A stretch of 64,000 nt of DNA from Diplonema papillatum (Eukaryota; Euglenozoa; Diplonemea; Diplonemida; Diplonemidae): the NCBI GenBank assembly GCA_030068145.1, contig JAPJBO010000543.1, positions 62,001 through 126,000 on the forward strand, in the 5' to 3' direction. Each line of letters starts with the position of its first letter. Position 1 is the stretch's first letter. Positions 1 to 11,066 of the stretch are shown here, one piece after another. Position numbers and translations under genes: made by a program. The notes beneath the pieces were generated by a model, which was not told the DNA's origin, made no database searches, and saw only the letters and a list, made by a program, of their open reading frames with translations.

Positions 1-16
1 GCTTGACCAACGCAGC

Positions 17-124
17 GGGGGGGGGGGGGGGGGGTATCAGTTTAACACAAATAAGTATGGCCAGTGCTACTACGTGAGCACTGGCCTCTTTGGAGGTCCC
101 CTTCCCTCACGGGGGGGGGGGGGG
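17..124. repeat. G-tracts at window start
   Basis: Two long uninterrupted G runs (about 17-34 and 110-124) lie close together. Similar C or G homopolymers recur through the window (e.g. 10010-10027, 13188-13201, 24350-24359). They could form G-quadruplexes or mark positions of uncertain assembly. No gene is supported here. Confidence 0.6.
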
Positions 125-229
125 CATCGCTACTTCAGTTCCCACTCTTTTTTCCCCCCCTCTCTTTGGCGGTACAGGTGTACCGGCACGGACGACGTTT
201 GCACAGAGGGAAAAATGCAGAGCGTTCTG

Positions 230-620
230 TTACACGCGCGCACGCACTCACCCACGCACACATGCACTCACACACACTCACGCGCACTGGGCTAGACTCC
301 GCTCAGGGGTTACCCATTACTGAGATCTCACACTCACGCGCACACGGGGCTGTACTCCGCCGTCGGGTGTTGCCCATCATTAAATTCCACACTCACACCC
401 GTAGACACACAGTGCTCGCGCTGGTCCCGCGGCGGGCCGGCGATATTCTGATGAAACAGGTTAATACACGAACCATTGTCGATCACCTTTTCGTAGTACT
501 CGTTTTCCTAGCGTGAGCACCCCTACACACACACACACACACACACACACATAAACGCTGGGCTAGACTCCGCTCAGGGGTTACCCATATATACTGAGAT
601 CACATGCACATACACGCACA
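230..620. repeat. CA-rich low-complexity DNA with an internal direct repeat
   Basis: The stretch is dominated by CA and CACG repeats, including a pure CA run at about 527-550. A block of roughly 40 bp reading from 'gggctagactccgctcagg' occurs at about 288-330 and again at about 563-602, each followed by 'actgagatc' and more CA-rich sequence, so the region has duplicated locally. The open frames across it are low-complexity and not convincing as protein. Confidence 0.7.
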
Positions 621-1720
621 CACATACACACCAGCGGCTTTGGTCACCAAAAGCTCGTTCAACTCGGTTTCACAACACGATTTTCATCCTCCTCTATTTC
701 CCCCCACCCTCCCCCAACCGCGCTTCCTCTTTGTGGCCTTGCGGGAGCAAAAGCCAGGAAGACCCCCCCGTGAAGAGTCACCAGCACAACGACTCGCGCT
801 TCCTTCACGTCAAGCGAACGCGAAATCCCGCCACCGTCAGTGACGTCGCGCCTCGGCAGGCAAACCTTATGCATCGTTGCGCACCAATACTATTGGTTAA
901 GTTGGCCGATTGCCGGATTTTCTTAATTCTTTTGTTGTGGTATTATGCGCCAATGCACTGCGCGAAGCTTCTCATGGTGGCGAAAAATGGTCGGGTGTTT
1001 TCGTGCAGGGACGGATCACGAACCCCCGCAGTTCAGTTTTGCCTGAATGCCGAGCGACAACACTGGGCAACCTCCCCTTCCCCTTCTTAGTCACGACAGT
1101 TCTTCCTCCTTCGTTCTTCAGTCGCCGGGAACGGCTAATACTGCACGGGTTGCCCTTTCTTTTCGCACCCTTGGCATCGATCCGAAAGCTAGATCCCGTG
1201 CGAACCGTCAAGATTCGTACTGTCAGCGAGTCTGTCTGAACGTGTTGGATACGTCCAGTGGGCACCAAAAAAGCGACCACAGTCTGCATGTTCAGCCGCA
1301 AAACACAAACCGACGAGTAATCGTGACTTATTCCTGCAGAACTGGCTTTGTTGAATGACGCTCGTGGCAGACAACTGACCCCCAGCTTTCGTCTATCGCA
1401 CAGTAAGGAATCGCGTTGGGAACTGCGTTCGGAAAATCATTGGACCGGAATTTCTTTGGACCAGAATTTCTTTTTGGACTTTTTGGAGGTTCTGAAAGTT
1501 TTGGACTTTTCCATGGGATTTTCACTTTTTGGCGGTATTTTGAAGTCTGACCCAAGCAGCTTTTGCACTCGTTTCGTGTTTCCAGCGTTATTTGTTGTTG
1601 TGTTTCCGTTACACAAATGATGGAACCGGCAGAATGTACGAACATTTCGACGTGTCAATCGTAAGACTTTCACCTGGACTGCTGCATTCGCCCGTCCGAT
1701 CAAGCTTCATCGATCGTGGG
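621..1720. other. no gene recognised
   Basis: About 1.1 kb without a convincing coding region. A T-rich patch at 1435-1535 repeats 'tttggac' and 'aatttctttggaccag'-like words. No RNA gene, inverted-repeat element or conserved protein motif was seen. Confidence 0.5.
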
Positions 1721-1725
1721 CCATT

Positions 1726-2345
1726 GGAGTCGATACAAACTCTCATAAGCAACCATCGTGGGTGAGTCGCGGGTGCCGCAACGACCATTGCGCCTCATGT
1801 CCCGGCAGACTCAATCGTGGATGCAAGATTAAGATACAACGAGGTATCAAACGATACCAAGGAGGAACCCATTGCAACAACCATCGTGGTGAGTACGGGT
1901 GCCGCAACGACCCTTGCGCCTCATGTCCCGGCAGCCTCAATCGTGGGTGCCTGATACACCGGTGTCACAACGATGCCAACGGGGAAACCATTGGAGTCGA
2001 TACAAACTGTCATGAGCAACCATCGTGGGTGAGTCACGGGTGCCGCAACGACCATTGCGCTGTGTATGCAAAGGCATGAAACCGATGAGTGGTAAGAGTT
2101 GGAGATGCGTTCAAATCTTAATCATTGCTCCTTCACTGGGGTTTATGGTTGAGACGTCTGGACCTATTCGGATCGTCCAAGCTTCTGTTGCGAGACGGCT
2201 TGCCGGCTGCCTCAGTTTTGCTCGGATCGACCAGGATAGGAATGAGTTGAGGAGGTGACCCGCGGCATCGTGACACCGATGCCAACGGGGAAACTATTGG
2301 AATCGATGCACACCGTCATACAGCAACGTGTCGTGGGTGAGTCAC
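1726..2345 (+). repeat. repeated copies of the methyltransferase gene leader
   Basis: Three degenerate copies (about 1726-1815, 1875-1950 and 1970-2062) share blocks such as 'caaccatcgtgggtgagtc', 'gggtgccgcaacgacc' and 'gatgccaacggggaaac'. The last two elements recur at 2277-2345, immediately before the methyltransferase start at 2424. All copies keep a donor-like GTGAGT. The array therefore looks like partial duplication of the 5' leader of the downstream gene. The stretch 2063-2254 between copies has no recognised content. Confidence 0.6.
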
Positions 2346-2403
2346 GTGCATCGCTCGTATGCCTTGCCCGAACAACACCACCTCTCTCTCTCTCTCGCTC
2401 CAG
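2337..2403 (+). promoter_or_regulatory. 5' leader intron or splice acceptor before the first ATG
   Basis: A GTGAGT donor at 2337 and a strong CT-rich tract ending in AG at 2402-2403 lie just 5' of the ATG at 2424. This fits a 67-nt intron in the 5' leader, or, if the organism uses a spliced leader, a trans-splice acceptor 20 nt before the start codon. The two possibilities cannot be separated from DNA alone. Confidence 0.5.
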
Positions 2404-2423
2404 AACAACAAAACGACGGGAAA

Positions 2424-2743
2424 ATGCCGCCGCGGAGGCTCAGCAGCAGCCTGCTGATCCCCCTGGTGGGCGTGGTGAGCCTGATGACGGTGCTGTCGCT
2501 GTACGTGGTCCGGATAAGTCTCGAGCAGCAACGGGTGAAAACGGACGAGCGGTTCACAGCGGTGCTTCGGGTCCTCGACAGCGTCGTGGGCAAGCTCGAC
2601 GCTCTCTCCGAGAACCACGAAAAACACGAGCAACAGCACCACGGGCGTCGAGGGCGAGGCCTCGAGCCCTCCGGCGCAAGGAAGGCGTCTGCAAAGAACG
2701 CTGCCACAACAGACGACGAAGGGAGTGACGACGCTGCCTCCGC

Positions 2744-2777
<34 letters not shown>

Positions 2778-5349
2778 CAGGAAGAAGAAGACCACCGCTT
2801 TGCGCACGTCGACCGGACGAAGTGGTCCGAAGAGTCGTTCCTTGCCATCCGCAACTACACCGACCCGATGGCGAAACACGGCGCCGAGCACCCAGAGCTG
2901 GTCGCTGAAATCGCCCGCAGCTGGTCCATGAACCCGGAAGCTAACGTCCACGAGCTTCAGGGCCCCATCCACCGTATCCTGGATTACATCATGGTTCGCG
3001 ACTGCGACATCAAGAAAAAGGGGAAGAAAGGTGTGCCCGTGCCTCCTGTTCCGATTGCTCGGGATTTTTCGATTTCCTTCATGACCATGTTTGAATCCTC
3101 GGTTTCCAATCTGTTTGAAAGTCGTTTGCATAGTTTACCTTTTCCGTGCACAGCGAAAATGAGCTGGCTTCCAGAAACGTCTCGCAGGTGCGACTGGTGG
3201 TGGGTTGCGGTCGTGCGAGGGTACGAGCTCTGCCGGCCTCCTGCCAACGAGCCCAATCCCCAAGAGGTGGGGCCTGCCCACCTGAAAAATGTGCAGAAGT
3301 TACAATGCCCCACCGTTGTGATGAACGGTAAGAGCTCTGTCGGCCTCCTCCCCAAGAGGTGGGGCCTGGCCACCTGAAAAATGTGCAGAAGTTACAATGC
3401 CCCACCGTTTGCGATGAACATGCCGTGGGGTTTGAAGTCGCCAAAGTCGGATTATTTTTTCTTGTTTTTCCAAGCTTTAGTCACTCGTTGATTTGTGAAG
3501 ATTGCTCCGTTCTTCTCCCTGACTTGTTCCCGGAGTAGGACGACACATACCACAAGTTCAAACTACTACTACTACTACCTGTCCTCCCTGACTTGTTCCC
3601 GGAGTAGGACGACACATACCACAAGTTCAAACTACTACTACTACTACCTGTCCTCCCTGACTTGTTCCCGGAGTAGGACGACACATACCACAAGTTCAAA
3701 CTACTACTACTACTACCTGTCCTCCCTGACTTGTTCCCGGAGTAGGACGACACATACCACAAGTTCAAACTACTACTACTACTACCTGTCCTCCCTGACT
3801 TGTTCCCGGAGTAGGACGACACATACCACAAGTTCAAACTACTACTACTACTACCTGTCCTCCCTGACTTGTTCCCGGAGTAGGACGACACATACCACAA
3901 GTTCAAACTACTACTACTACTACCTGTCCTCCCTGACTTGTTCCCGGAGTAGGACGACACATACCACAAGTTCAAACTACTACTACTACTACCTGTCCTC
4001 CCTGACTTGTTCTCGGAGTAGGACGACACATACCACAAGTTCAAACTACTACTACTACTATCCTCCCTGACTTGTTCCCGGAGTAGGACGACACATACCA
4101 CAAGTTCAAACTACTACTACTACTACCTGTCCTCCCTGACTTGTTCCCGGAGTAGGACGACACATACCACAAGTTCAAACTACTACTACTACTACCTGTC
4201 CTCCCTGACTTGTTCCCGGAGTAGGACGACACATACCACAAGTTCAAACTACTACTACTACTACCTGTCCTCCCTGACTTGTTCCCGGAGTAGGACGACA
4301 CATACCACAAGTTCAAACTACTACTACTACTACCTGTCCTCCCTGACTTGTTCCCGGAGTAGGACGACACATACCACAAGTTCAAACTACTACTACTACT
4401 ACCTGTCCTCCCTGACTTGTTCCCGGAGTAGGACGACACATACCACAAGTTCAAACTACTACTACTACTACCTGTCCTCCCTGACTTGTTCCCGGAGTAG
4501 GACGACACATACCACAAGTTCAAACTACTACTACTACTACCTGTCCTCCCTGACTTGTTCCCGGAGTAGGACGACACATACTACTAGCCGGAGACAAACA
4601 GTACGCGGGGCAAGAAGCGACCGAAGCATGACACGAGCAAAGCGGTAGTTGTAGCGGCTTGTGCAGTCTATCGTCACAGATTGTTGCTGCATAACAAGTT
4701 CAAACTACTCCTACTACTGCTACTACCACGTTTTTCGAAGCTGACACCAGGCTCTCTGGTGCTGTTCGTGGCTCCCTTTGTTTCGGCCGATTCACGTGTC
4801 GCCACCATGAAGTGCCAGCTTGGTGTTCACCTCTTGAGGCCACATATGAGAAGCCGGTCCAAAACCGGCGTTCCAGGTGCTGCCCGCCCGTTGTCACCGG
4901 GTCTCATTGCACCGGCATCTCACGTGGCCTCGGTGCCAACGTACACACCGTTGCAGTTGGGCGGGTCACCCAAACAAACGCCAAACGCCACATACAGGTT
5001 GCATCGACGGGTTCGTGCTGCCAGAACAGGCGGACAAGTACTTCAATTGGGCCCTCAACTGGGAGTCGCCTGTGTCGGTACCCACCCTGTGCGAGACCGG
5101 CTTCAACGCCGGCCACAGCGCGGTGACGTTTTTGCTCGCCAACAGAAACATGAACATGGTCAGCTTCGACCTATTCATTCAAGCCTACTCGTCGTCATGC
5201 TTCAAGTACGTCAAAGCCGTTTTCGGTGACGACAGAATGACTCTCCACCAGGGCGACAGCCACGCGTCTTTGTCCCGCCTCGGCGAAGTCGATGAGGAAA
5301 GCAGGCAGAAGTGTGACGTGATCTCTGTCGACGGAGCACATTCGTTTAA
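2424..5349 (+). CDS. type II membrane protein with SAM-dependent methyltransferase domain (two exons seen, 3' end not found)
   Basis: Exon 1 is 2424-3030 and exon 2 is 4998-5349. The donor GTGTGC at 3031 and acceptor ACAG at 4994-4997 join in phase 1, giving ...KKG-CIDGF. The start at 2424 was chosen because it follows a pyrimidine tract plus AG and begins a type II anchor: short Arg-rich N-terminus, then one hydrophobic segment at residues ~10-29. A charged coiled-coil-like stalk with a run of nine Gln follows. Exon 2 carries class I methyltransferase motifs: CETGFNAGH at 234-242 (SAM-binding loop), VSFD with acidic D260, GDS, and VDGAH at 313-317, as in the Methyltransf_24-like group. The substrate is unknown; the anchor suggests an endomembrane location. 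A possible donor GTATGC at 5350 ends exon 2, but the C-terminal exon could not be found, so the gene may be incomplete or broken. Its 1.97-kb intron holds a 69-bp minisatellite. Confidence 0.7.
3222..3420 (+). repeat. two-copy tandem duplication in the methyltransferase intron
   Basis: A segment running from 'gagctctg' at 3225 to 'ccccaccgtt' is repeated from 3332 (107-bp offset; the second copy is slightly shorter). It lies inside the intron just after exon 1. Both copies contain 'cacctgaaaaatgtgcagaa'. Confidence 0.8.
3514..4584 (+). repeat. 69-bp intronic minisatellite (about 15 copies)
   Basis: The unit begins 'tcctccctgacttgttcccg', continues 'gagtaggacgacacatacca' and ends in five ACT triplets. 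Copies are nearly identical; one near 4055 is shortened and one near 4010 has a C-to-T change. Because 69 is divisible by three, open frames pass through on both strands, but these repeat-only peptides are not genes. A degenerate tail of the unit survives at about 4690-4730. Confidence 0.92.
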
Positions 5350-5380
5350 GTATGCCTTTCAAATCATCAGAGAAAGAAAA

Positions 5381-5470
5381 GCCTTTTCTTGCTCTAAGAG
5401 AACCCATTCATGAACGGTCACACGGAGACCCTAAAACCCCGGAATTTCAAGCGAACTTTAACTCTAAAGA
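5381..5470 (+). repeat. dispersed repeat family B, copy 1
   Basis: This contains 'agaacccattc', 'cggagaccctaaaac', 'ccggaatttcaagcgaact' and 'ttaactctaaa'. Related copies occur at about 7538-7622, 16745-16880 and 60961-61085, all on the same strand. It begins where homology to coding sequence in the methyltransferase gene stops, so it may have removed or displaced that gene's 3' end. Confidence 0.65.
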
Positions 5471-7029
5471 AGAGGGCCCGCAGCGTTACAAGGCGGCGAT
5501 CCCCCGCGAGGCGAGCTCACCCGCCGGCCAGAGCGCCCGCTGCAGCGCCAACTCCGGCGCCGCCACTCACTGCAGCAGCAAAGCCGCAACGCTGCAGCGC
5601 GCCTCCGGAGCGACTTACGCCCGCCGTAGCAGCACGAAGAGAAGTGAGGAGACCGGAAACTCCCCGGAGAGATGGTCCCTGCACTCTAACTCGTCTCTCT
5701 CTCTCTCATCATAATGCCAGGTGGACTTGATCTCGCAGTAGATCTCTCATTGTGGGAGTTTGATCCGGGTAACCGTACAGCAGGAGCTGCAGATATTGCT
5801 CATCAGGGTTCAACCCCCAGATTGACGGTACCTGGAAGAACCCAGTAGGTGTCGGCGGTACGAAGGTGCCGTGGCCTGCATCCGACTCGCTTGAGTGAGA
5901 GAAGTTCACAAGTCCGTGCAGCTCCTGCTTTCAAGTTTCACCCTCGTGGGTGACTGCCGCGTTCACAAGTTGCACAACTCCTCCCAGGTCTGCCAGCTGC
6001 GCCAAAACTGGGGCTGCTGATCGCTACAAAAGCAGGGCCTGCTCGCCTGAGGTCTCCCCGACCGGCAGATGTACGTACAAACAAGCCCCCACCAGGCATC
6101 TTGTTAAGAACCATCCATCCATCCATCAGCCGGCTGACCCCCCCCCTATAGGCTATTTTCACTGTGGAGGGGGGAGACGCTACCTGTCACACTCTAAGGT
6201 GGTCACCACGGTGGGCGGTCAGAAATTTTTTTTTGCCCCAAATACCACACTTTGGAAAAGTTTTGTGGGCCCACTTTTGGCAGGGAATTTTGACCATTTC
6301 ACCTTAGAGAATTTGACCACCCAGCCTCCAAGGCAACTGTAGAGGGGGGGGGGGTCTGGTTTATCCGGCCATCCGGCCAAAGTGGCTGATCCTTAACAAG
6401 AGCGCTGGCCCCCACGCCAAGCCAGTGAAGTCACCCGGGTCACCCGGATACTCAAAAACACCGGCCCTACTTCCAAAAATACAAACTGAAACACTCGACA
6501 CAGAGCCTGCATGAAGGATGTCAAGGGACTTTCGAAGCTCGTGGCACGCCCTGGAACCCCTGTGTTGATGGACGATACTGCTGAGGGCTTTGAGGTACGC
6601 GGCTCGGTTCAGTATTTCTAAGTCTTTCCAAGCTACACGCGGGCATGCTGCTGTAAAAGAGGGCTTTTTTTGTGTGGTTGAATACAATCACGGTCAAATA
6701 ATGGTAGGCACCGACTCTGGCCCTGATTCAGCAAGAGTGGAGAAGGCCACCCAAGACTTAGCAGGGTCATAAAACCCCGCGGCTTCGTCATGCAGGACGG
6801 GAGACTCGAATCTTCTTGTTCCAAGTTCGGCCTGTGGAGGCTGGCAGGCGAGCACTTCCCTTTGCGAGTGTGCGGGCCAAAGGTTTTCAAAACATTCACC
6901 CCCGACAGGGAAGAAGCCACGGGCAAGAAGGAGGACCCGCAGAAGTCTGGCACACGCTGAAGTCCGCAAGCAAGCTGAAGCAAACTAGGTATGCGAACGC
7001 CGTGCACCCAACCAAATATCCCGGAAGTC
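5471..7029. other. no gene recognised
   Basis: About 1.5 kb without a supported gene. A segment at about 5805-5890 resembles 22755-22840 ('ttcaa.ccccc.gattg', 'acctggaag.accca'), so it belongs to a low-copy dispersed repeat. A short local duplication of 'gttcacaagt' words lies near 5905-5975. A (catc)n run is at about 6112-6126. Confidence 0.5.
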
Positions 7030-7032
7030 CCG

Positions 7033-7507
7033 GACATGGCCCATAACGAAAGCGTGCACCAAATATCACTCATTCCACGAAAAAGTGTCATAAAAAACGA
7101 CTTTTTTTGGCTTTCTGCCGATTTTTTCCATCTGTAGGTGCGAAAATGGTCGGTTTCAAGATTCTGAGGACACGATTGAATCCGCCGAGGACAGGGCTTT
7201 CCGAATATCTGGTCGGATAAAATTTTTGACCGACCCCCCCCCCCCATAAATGGAGGCCGGGTCTCCAAAAATGGGGTCTGAAAAACGTCTTTTTTTTTCT
7301 CGGCATGCAGGAACAAGTCAGATTTGACTCGCCACAGAAATCTACGGGGGTGCCGATATGGTTCAGTGACAGAACAACGCGGTTCTCCAAAAATTAGGCG
7401 GAAAATACCGAAAATGTGCTTCAACATGGCGGATCGCTCGATTTTTTTTTTTTGAGAAAAAAAAGACACAGACATGGCCCATAACGAAAGCGTGCACCAA
7501 ATATACA
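7033..7507. repeat. pair of direct repeats bracketing about 440 bp
   Basis: A run of about 35 nt beginning 'gacatggcccataacgaaag' occurs at about 7033-7068 and again at about 7471-7507. The region between holds A- or T-runs and no convincing protein. This could be a local tandem duplication, or an insertion flanked by long direct repeats. Confidence 0.7.
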
Positions 7508-7537
7508 ACCCGCAACCATGTAGCCCCTTCTTGCTCT

Positions 7538-7622
7538 AAGAGAACCCATTCTTCACCGATTCATCACCGGGCACACGCAGACCCTAAACCCCCGGAATGT
7601 TTCAAGCGAACTTTAACTCTAA
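7538..7622 (+). repeat. dispersed repeat family B, copy 2
   Basis: It shares 'ttgctctaagagaacccatt', 'cagaccctaaa', 'cccccggaat' and 'tcaagcgaactttaactcta' with the copy at 5381-5470. The two are the closest pair in the family. Confidence 0.7.
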
Positions 7623-7815
7623 GAAAAGGACGGGTTGCTTCCCTGGAACGCTCCAGTGTCTTTTGTTCCCAACGGACCGGGGCTGGAATCGCAGCCCATG
7701 AGTGAGAGGAGACACCACGGATGATCTCCAAACTTGTGACAAGTCTGGGGCCAGCAGCCCCGCCCCCTCCCAGCTGGTTGGGTCGATACTGAGGATGTCC
7801 TGAGCTCCGCTATAT

Positions 7816-8237
7816 CATGCAGGGTCAAAACCTTGTGTCTTTTAAAAAGCTTCGGGAAAAGGGTGGAGGTTTTCGGTGGGAGAAATAGGTCTCAGAATTC
7901 ACATGAGGCAATGCTCCCAAAACCCAAACCTGAAACGGTCGCATACCCGGTTTCACTGGAGTGCCTGTTCCCGGCGAGCTACGGCCCTGAGATTACCCCT
8001 CAGGTGACCTTCCATGTGCTTAGCATGGAAGGTCAAAACCTTGTGTCTTTTTAAAACGCTCCCGCGGGGCCGATGGCCTCCAAAAAAAAAATTTGGAAAA
8101 AAAAAAAAAATTGCTCAACTTCATCAAAAATTACTGCAGAGTTTGTTCCAAAATTTTAAAATTCAAAAAACCCATTTTTTTTCTGGAATTTTTTCTTTTG
8201 CCATTTCCAAAAAGACACAAGGTTTTGACCCTGCATG
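7816..8237. mobile_element. MITE-like element with perfect 28-bp terminal inverted repeats
   Basis: The left end at 7816-7843 begins 'catgcagggtcaaaacc' and ends 'tgtgtctttt'. The exact reverse complement of all 28 bases is at 8210-8237. The element is 422 bp and has no coding capacity. An extra internal direct copy of the terminus lies at about 8030-8052, preceded by an 11-bp-stem hairpin ('gaccttccatg'/'catggaaggtc') at about 8007-8036. The superfamily is undetermined; CATG at both ends is self-complementary and could be target site or terminus. The interior is A/T-rich. Confidence 0.8.
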
Positions 8238-8768
8238 TTAGATGTACTGATTACTGGACTCCTTTGTGGCTACAAAAGCCACAACTACCACAAGAAGCCA
8301 GGTGCCTGACTTCCTCGTCAAGAAAGTCTTTCCCGTGCGAGAGCCATGCATGGAGAGCACCACCAACCGGCTGCTGAACAGGAATTCTTCTGTCATTGTC
8401 TTCAAAGAAAACACGTGCCAACCCCAAGCCACCAAGAACAATAACAGTATTGTGCACAACACCAACTTGACTGACCAAGCGATTGGACCAAACTCGAAAA
8501 TACCATCCACCATACAGCTGTGTCTCTCTCGGGGTGGTCAAGCAGTGGAGAAGAGGCAGCAAAGCAAAGCCACGGGGCTTCTGCATCGGTCAGATCAACC
8601 GCGACTTGGCCCTGTTTAAAGAAGCAGTGTGACCTAGTGGGCTCGTACCCCAGCTGTCCCATGACTGCTACCAGAGTTACTCCAGACTCCGACCCCAGCC
8701 TCGTCTGTTGACAACAGATGTGAAGGAACTACACGCACGTGCAGTACTATCATAGTACTCTACGCGTA
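8238..8768. other. no gene recognised
   Basis: Open frames exist on both strands (for example 8266-8619 on the plus strand), but none has a recognisable domain, good start context or a relative elsewhere in the window. A decayed transposase is possible but unsupported. Confidence 0.4.
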
Positions 8769-8776
8769 GGTGCAGG

Positions 8777-9070
8777 ATACCAGCAGCAGTGGTAGATGGA
8801 TAGGTGGATGGATAGCTGTAACAGCACCACAGCATCCTCATACCATTCCATCAGCAGTGGATGCACAGCACGATGCAGCGATAGCAGCAACGGTGTCATC
8901 ATCCGTCAGCAGCAGTGGTAGATGGATAGTTGGTGGTAGATGGATAGTTGGATGGATAGCTGTAACAGCACCACAGCAACCTCATACCATACCATCAGCA
9001 GTGGATGCACAGCACGATGCAGCGATAGCAGCAACGGTGTCATCATCCATCAACAGCAGTGGACGAGGCC
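8777..9070 (+). repeat. tandem duplication with CAGCAGTGG and GATGGATAG words
   Basis: Units begin at 8781, 8907 and (partial) 9051, with 126-144-bp spacing. The second contains an extra 18 bp of the internal 'gtagatggatagttgg' word. The open frame 8770-9105 simply follows the repeat. Confidence 0.8.
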
Positions 9071-9291
9071 ACGTTCTCGTGGCACCTGTAGATTTCGTTA
9101 GTTGACGCGCCCCGCATCTCCGTTTTCGTCTGCTTCGCGGGGTTAAAGTTCTGTCTTGAGGGTCTCGACGTGATCGACGACCGTTGATCTACGTTTATTT
9201 GACCTGTGCGCATCAGGTCTTGTCCCAGGTGAAGCAGACCTTTTCACCCAGCAGCTGCAGCAGCAGGAAAAGTGTCTGCTGCTTTAATCGG

Positions 9292-9513
9292 TGACTCGTT
9301 GCTGATGAACGAAGGAAGAAGAAGATCCCGAAAACGGGAAAAACGCAGAGGCCCTCAGGCACACCCGTGCTCTCGAAAGGTGGAAACGAGCGTGCCTGCT
9401 GGCTCTTGGACTCGGACATCGAATCAGACTCGCCAGATCACCTAACCCCGTTTCCACTGCAAGAACTGGATGTTGACGACGCAATGGCAGGCGATGATGA
9501 CGTCATTAAGTAA
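9292..9513 (+). pseudogene. possible protein C-terminal fragment (basic then acidic), related to 40676-40808
   Basis: In one frame the sequence reads RRKKKIPKTG...PSGTPVLSKGG...ACWLLDSD followed by an acidic tail and a stop at 9511-9513; the frame is closed upstream by TGA at 9289. A second locus at about 40676-40808 encodes the related RRKKKAPKAS...SSGTPMPSK...ACSMLED, ending earlier. Similarity between two independent copies at the peptide level suggests both descend from a coding sequence, perhaps of a mobile element. No domain could be named and no start was found. Confidence 0.35.
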
Positions 9514-9584
9514 CCCAGCCCGTGAAAGAAAAGTGCATGCAGATCCGTGTGGTCCGACGAAGTCGAACTTTGACTGCAGGTGAC

Positions 9585-9615
9585 AACCTGGGACACCCCC
9601 CGGGTGTCCCAGGTT
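9585..9615. other. perfect 14-bp-stem hairpin
   Basis: 'aacctgggacaccc', three C residues, then its exact reverse complement. The stem is GC-rich and stable. No flanking gene explains it, although the candidate C-terminal fragment ends about 70 nt upstream. Confidence 0.75.
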
Positions 9616-10095
9616 TCACCCGGTCTGTCATTTACCCGTTCCAGCTTTAGTCCAGTTCAACATTATTCCAATTGCGGTACGTGTCTTCCTCACCTTCCGT
9701 GTGTTGTAAGAAAGACGCAAATGAGAGCACGTCACTCGCCAAAGGGAGATGCTTCCGTGAGGCCAAATGCTTTGCAAGCATAGTTCAGACGCTAAATTCG
9801 CGCCTACTATCGGCACAGATTTGCTACATCACAAGATGACTGAAATGAAGAAAAAACACCGCAAACAAGCAAGCCCCAGCCCAAGCCAAAGAAGTCACTC
9901 GGAGACTCGAAAACACTTGTCTCGCGACTAGCAACGAGGAAAAAAGCTAATCGAGAACGAGCGGTGGTTCTTCAAGCAGCCTGGCGAGTGCGAGTGTTTC
10001 TCGCCTCTCCCCCCCCCCCCCCCCCCCAATCAACTAAATTTCATGTACACCCGTTCCTCGCTTATTCGCCCCCCCTCAGCCCCGCCCTCCGGTTA
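9616..10095. other. no gene recognised
   Basis: No supported gene or RNA. A 17-18-base C run lies at about 10010-10027. Words such as 'caactaaatttcatgtacacc' recur near 18170-18235, so this is a low-copy repeat. Confidence 0.5.
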
Positions 10096-10213
10096 AGGCG
10101 GTGCCAGGGAAAGCCTGCAACACGGAAGCCAGGCTTCACTTGTTCGGCGGTACTGCAGAGCCACAGGCCTTCGGGTCACGGGGCTACCGATTTCCCAAAC
10201 TAAAGCATCAAGA
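10096..10213 (+). repeat. dispersed repeat, copy also at 31336-31440
   Basis: Shared blocks include 'ggaaagcctgc', 'aagc.aggcttcac.tgttcgg', 'ctaccgatttcccaaacta'. The second copy lies at the start of the 371-bp array upstream of the metalloprotease gene. Confidence 0.65.
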
Positions 10214-10584
10214 CGTGGCGCACCTTGGGCTTGGCGCTTGCGCTGAACACGAGACGGTACCCACAGGAACGGTGCGGTACAGACACGAGTATCGAGACCC
10301 GCAAATCTTCCACATGCAGTGCACGTCAACGTCCTGATCCGAAACTCGATCGGAGGCGGAAACATGGCCGGCCTCAATAAAAGGCCACAGAACCAGCAAG
10401 GCATTTGCAGTAGCGAGCGTTTCACGTCGCACGTTGCATGTCTCCGCACCCCGGCTGACAGTCAGGTTGCGCGTGAGCTTGCTCCGTGCCGGTGCTATTT
10501 GCTCAACAAGGGTTGAAAGAAAGAAATGAGCTCAGAAGCTCGCCACTGCCAACACAAGCAAGGATGTGCGCACAAACAAAAGGA

Positions 10585-10700
10585 AGTAGTTAAAAGTGTA
10601 TAATCATGCCTACATCCCTCATACTCCCCGCCTCCCAGCCTCAATGGTCAACCGGAGACCCCAAAACACTAAACCACAAAACAATAAACGCCCAAAACCG
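10585..10700 (+). repeat. dispersed repeat family B', copy 1
   Basis: About 115 bp closely matching 23040-23162: 'agttaaaagtgtataatca', 'accctcatactacccgcctc', 'caaccggagaccctaaaac' and 'aataaacgc'. The 'accggagac.ctaaaa' core also appears at 36690-36745 and 62094-62145 and links this to family B. Confidence 0.75.
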
Positions 10701-10809
10701 TTCGATGGCAGCGTACTATCCGCACTCCCTACACGCATCCCACTCCCCCCCTTAACAAAATACTCGAGGGACTGCCGTTGTGCTCATTTCGAAGGAGGCT
10801 AGAGGGGGA

Positions 10810-10975
10810 GAAAACAATACAACTACAAAGTGGGTCTTTTTTGTTGAACGCATACGCCCGCCCACCCAGATTTACCTGTGTTTCGTGTGGGCTACAGCAC
10901 ATTTACCTCCTTTGATCTATCGCAACTGGCAGTCTCCTCAAGCATTTCCTAGAAAGCAGGTGCTGATACAAAAAA
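10810..10975 (+). repeat. dispersed repeat, inverted copy at about 37875-38025
   Basis: The reverse complement of 37875-38025 aligns here, including 'ccagatttacctgtgt', 'cgtgtgggctacag' and 'aaagcaggtg'. The encoded peptides also align (QIYLCFVWAT against QIYLCLVWAT), but similarity is at the DNA level and each frame is short, so this is treated as a repeat. Confidence 0.7.
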
Positions 10976-11066
10976 AGTTCGAAGAAAATAAACGAGCGTT
11001 CTACCACCTCGCGCGGTGTCACGGGATGTTTGGCAGCCGCTGCTAAACAAACATAACGTGGGCGGC

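Noticed and set aside
2316-3131. 271-codon minus-strand ORF opposite the methyltransferase exon 1
   Set aside because: Antisense shadow; poly-Leu arises from the CAG run, and no domain is present.
3481-4577. ORFs encoding SSSLNLWYVSSYSGNKSGRTG repeats
   Set aside because: Product of the 69-bp minisatellite, which lies inside an intron of the methyltransferase gene.
8238-8662. PiggyBac-like transposase remains on the minus strand
   Set aside because: A few residues loosely suggested it, but no consistent motif order or catalytic Asp could be traced in any frame.
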